NCBI RefSeq assembly: GCF_020884795.1
Contig: NZ_BBZF01000020.1
Location: forward strand, 40,812-104,811
DNA from: Micromonospora okii
GTDB taxonomy: Bacteria > Actinomycetota > Actinomycetes > Mycobacteriales > Micromonosporaceae
Length of the DNA: 64,000 nucleotides
Direction of reading: 5' to 3'
The notes under the pieces were generated by a model. The model did not search any database. It was not told the DNA's origin and saw only the letters and a program-made list of their open reading frames with translations. Made by a program: the position numbers and the translations under genes. Shown piece after piece: positions 61,963 to 64,000 of this stretch (position 1 is its first letter; each line of letters begins with the position of its first letter).

Positions 61963-62796
61963 TCACTTGCCGGAGCCGGCGAGCGCGCCGGCGACGAGCT
62001 GCCGCTGGAAGACCAGGTAGATGACCAGCACCGGCAGCAGGGCGACGATCAGGCCGGCGCTGACCAGCGGCACCGACACGTCGTACTGGCCGCTGAGCAG
62101 GGAGACGCCGACCATGAGGGTCTTGCTGTCCGAGCCGCCCATGATGACCAGGGGCAGCAGCAGGTCGTTCCACATCCAGACGAAGTTGAAGATGGCCAGC
62201 GCGGCCAGGGCCGGGGTGGCGATCGGGGCGAGCAGCCGGAACAGGATGGTCAGGTGCCCCGCGCCGTCGACCCGGGCCGCCTCGATCAGCTCGTCGGGCA
62301 CCTGCTGGAAGTACCCGGCGAGCTGGTACGTGCCCAGTGGCAGCCCGAACGCCGCGTACGCGAGGATCAGGCCCTGGTACTCCCCGGACATGCCCAGGTC
62401 CAGCACCGTCTGGTAGAGCGGGTAGATGATCGCCTGGCTCGGGATGGTCAGCGTCACGATGATCAGCAGGAAGACCACCTTCCCGCCCCGGAAGCGCAGC
62501 TTCGTCACCGCGTACGCGACGAGCAGCGCGGCGAGCACCGACAGCACCAGCCCGCCGAGCGTGGTGATCAGCGAGTTGAGCAGCAGCCGGGGCATGTCCA
62601 TCCGGCGGAACGCCTCGAGGTAGTTGTCCAGGGTGATGCCGGCGGGCAGGCCCAGCGGGTCGTTGGCGAAGCCCGACTGCGTCTTCAGCGAGCTGACCAC
62701 GGTGAACAGCAGCGGGTAGACGGCCGCGACGGCGACGACGACCAGCGCGAACGTCAGCAGGTAGCGCCCGATGCGGGCGGAGTGGCGCGCGTTCAT
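61963..62796 (-). CDS. Carbohydrate ABC permease (MalG type)
   Basis: A 277-aa permease, ATG 62796 in an ATGA overlap with the upstream permease gene. Six hydrophobic segments, the first at about 10-32 (YLLTFALVVVAVAAVYPLLF). The EAA-type loop is EAARVDGAGHLTILFRLLAP (about 187-205), which contacts the ATPase. This is a CUT1-family inner permease. No ATPase gene is in the window; CUT1 systems often share a common MsiK-type ATPase encoded elsewhere. Located between the other permease and the rhamnose mutarotase. Confidence 0.93.
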   Translation of the reverse strand: MNARHSARIGRYLLTFALVVVAVAAVYPLLFTVVSSLKTQSGFANDPLGLPAGITLDNYLEAFRRMDMPRLLLNSLITTLGGLVLSVLAALLVAYAVTKLRFRGGKVVFLLIIVTLTIPSQAIIYPLYQTVLDLGMSGEYQGLILAYAAFGLPLGTYQLAGYFQQVPDELIEAARVDGAGHLTILFRLLAPIATPALAALAIFNFVWMWNDLLLPLVIMGGSDSKTLMVGVSLLSGQYDVSVPLVSAGLIVALLPVLVIYLVFQRQLVAGALAGSGK

Positions 62797-63752
62797 CGCG
62801 GCTTGCGGGTCCCCTCTGTGAACATGTGCCGCACGCTGAAGATCGACAGCAGGGCGACGAAGACGAACAGGGCGATGCCGATGGCCGAGCCGTAGCCACG
62901 GTCCAGGAACTGGAAGGTGGTGAGGAAGACCAGGTACTCGGGGAGCATGGTGGCGTCACCCGGCCCGCCCTGGGTCAGCGCGTAGATCAGCGGGAACAGC
63001 CAGATGAGCACCCCGGAGGCGCAGAGCACGCTCCAGTACGCCACGGTGGGCCGCAGCATCGGCACGACCACCGACCACAGCCGCCGGAAGAAGCCGGCCC
63101 CGTCGAGGTACGCGGCCTCCAGGGTCTCCTCGGGGATGGTGGCCAGGCCGGCGAGGTACGTCATCACGCCGAGCCCGAAGAAGCTCCACAGGGCGACGGC
63201 GACCAGCGAGAACAACGCGCTGTTGCGGCCGTTGAGCCACTCGATCGCCAGCGGCTCCAGCCCGACGCCGCGCAGCAGGGCGTTGACGGGCCCGTCCGGG
63301 GAGAGGATCTGCCGGAACATGATGCCGACGACGATGGGCGCGATCGTGTACGGGACGAAGTAGACGGCCCGGAAGAACTTCCAGCCCGGGGCGCGCTGGT
63401 GGATGAGCAGCGCCAGCACCAGCGGGACCACGATCCACACCGGCAGGGTGGCCACCACCAGCAGGGCGTTGCGGAAGCTGGTGAGGACCATCGGGTCGTC
63501 GAACATCCGGGTGTAGTTGTCGGCACCGGCGAACTCGCTGCCGCCGAACCCGCTGGACGACTCGAAGCTGGTGATCACGCCCCGGACCAGGGGCACCACC
63601 TTGAACAGCAGGGCCAGGACGAGCGCGGGCAGCACCAGCGCGGCGCCGAGCCACCACTCCCGGGCGTGCGCCGGCCGGCGCGGCGGGCGGGCCGGCGCGG
63701 TCGGGGCGTCGGCGGCCGCCGGCTCCGCCACCGGCGCGGTGGAGATCGTCAT
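62793..63752 (-). CDS. Carbohydrate ABC permease (MalF/UgpA type)
   Basis: A 319-aa permease, ATG 63752 after GGGAGGAA. An Ala/Pro-rich cytoplasmic tail (1-28) precedes six membrane segments; the first is WWLGAALVLPALVLALLFKV. The EAA loop reads EAAYLDGAGFFRRLWSVVVP (about 215-235). It forms the channel with the MalG-type partner it overlaps. An attenuator hairpin (63775-63807) separates it from the binding-protein gene upstream. Confidence 0.93.
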   Translation of the reverse strand: MTISTAPVAEPAAADAPTAPARPPRRPAHAREWWLGAALVLPALVLALLFKVVPLVRGVITSFESSSGFGGSEFAGADNYTRMFDDPMVLTSFRNALLVVATLPVWIVVPLVLALLIHQRAPGWKFFRAVYFVPYTIAPIVVGIMFRQILSPDGPVNALLRGVGLEPLAIEWLNGRNSALFSLVAVALWSFFGLGVMTYLAGLATIPEETLEAAYLDGAGFFRRLWSVVVPMLRPTVAYWSVLCASGVLIWLFPLIYALTQGGPGDATMLPEYLVFLTTFQFLDRGYGSAIGIALFVFVALLSIFSVRHMFTEGTRKPR

Positions 63753-63774
63753 CAGGGTTCCTCCCCCGGGCTGG

Positions 63775-63807
63775 CCGGGCGGGGCGACGTCGGATCGCCC
63801 CGCCCGG
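63775..63807 (-). terminator. Attenuator between binding-protein and permease genes
   Basis: 13-bp perfect stem (63775-63787 and 63795-63807), 7-base loop, 5 bases after the binding-protein stop and 22 bases before the permease start on the minus strand. Such hairpins commonly raise binding-protein mRNA over permease mRNA. Confidence 0.75.
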
Positions 63808-63812
63808 GGTGG

Positions 63813-64000
63813 CTACTTGGTCTGCTTCTTCGTGGGGCTGCGCTCCAGCGCCTGCTGCATCTGGTCGGCCCACTTGTCGACGGTGAGCTGGCCGAGGGTG
63901 ACCTGCTGCCAGCCGCGGGCCAGGGCGTCGGCCTCGGGGCCGGAGAGCATCACCCCGGCGTGCAGGGTGGGGGCGGCCACGAACTCCTGGATCTTCAGGA
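63813..64000 (-). CDS. Extracellular sugar-binding protein, C-terminal end (partial)
   Basis: The last ~62 codons of a gene that enters from the right edge; stop TAG at 63813-63815. The end reads GWQQVTLGQLTVDKWADQMQ then QALERSPTKKQTK, matching the C-terminal helices of family 1 extracellular solute-binding proteins (the usual WxxVxxGxxT/S ... W/A pattern). Preceding residues include IQEFVAAPTLHAGVMLSGPE. It should be the binding lipoprotein of the CUT1 transporter whose permeases follow. The signal peptide and ligand site lie outside the window. Confidence 0.88.
   Translation of the reverse strand, partial: LKIQEFVAAPTLHAGVMLSGPEADALARGWQQVTLGQLTVDKWADQMQQALERSPTKKQTK

Overview
The window is very GC-rich, with short intergenic gaps, ATGA/GTGA start-stop overlaps and many GTG starts. 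Family content (SARP/AfsR regulator, desferrioxamine-type siderophore genes, NRPS, SapB-like exporter pair, chitin-active LPMO, DivIVA/XRE accessory genes) and several intergenic palindromes suggest a filamentous actinomycete, most likely Micromonosporaceae (Micromonospora or a relative). No rRNA, tRNA or CRISPR array was seen. Gene calls, starts and motif positions were worked out by eye.

Layout. 1-4.9 kb: the edge of what looks like a class III lanthipeptide (SapB/RamS-type) locus: the last four codons of a possible precursor, an attenuator hairpin, a heterodimeric ABC exporter and two LuxR-type regulators with atypical receivers. 5.1-15.5 kb: a proline-rich surface protein, an EVE/PUA-like protein, a giant hybrid histidine kinase with seven exact-period HAMP units beside an RsbW-like ATPase, a DUF305 lipoprotein, an AA10 LPMO, a TetR regulator with a perfect palindromic operator, and a 5'-truncated ridA remnant. 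15.5-27.4 kb: a complete desferrioxamine-type siderophore locus (desE-desF-desA-desB and a desC-desD fusion on the minus strand; divergent FecCD-type permeases, ATPase and a glycosyltransferase-like gene on the plus strand) around an IdeR/DmdR-type iron box.

27.4-44.7 kb: GNAT enzyme and MFS exporter, then a compact three-gene NRPS (free PCP, free A domain, C-A-T-reductase) that is a split version of the A-T-C-A-T-R architecture making dipeptide aldehydes and cyclic imines or pyrazinones. Next come a translationally coupled operon of three exported proteins, including a minimal HExxHxxxxxH zincin, a divergent AfsR-like SARP with 11-bp-spaced direct repeats in the shared promoter, an IS5-like remnant, and a small accessory block (mini-GntR, DivIVA-domain, Cys-rich and XRE proteins).

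44.7-64 kb: a membrane NACHT NTPase, a lipoprotein, a PIG-V-like mannosyltransferase divergent from a FAD oxidoreductase, and a FadR / fatty-acid-hydroxylase / lysoplasmalogenase operon that looks like ether-lipid turnover. The last 10 kb is a carbohydrate or sugar-acid locus: TIM-barrel glycosidase-like protein, YCII protein, an unusual regulator, SDR, a thiamine-dependent E1 alpha/beta pair without E2, an enolase-superfamily dehydratase, an L-rhamnose mutarotase and a binding-protein-dependent sugar transporter cut by the right edge. Long inverted repeats fill the main gene-free stretch at 61.1-61.5 kb.
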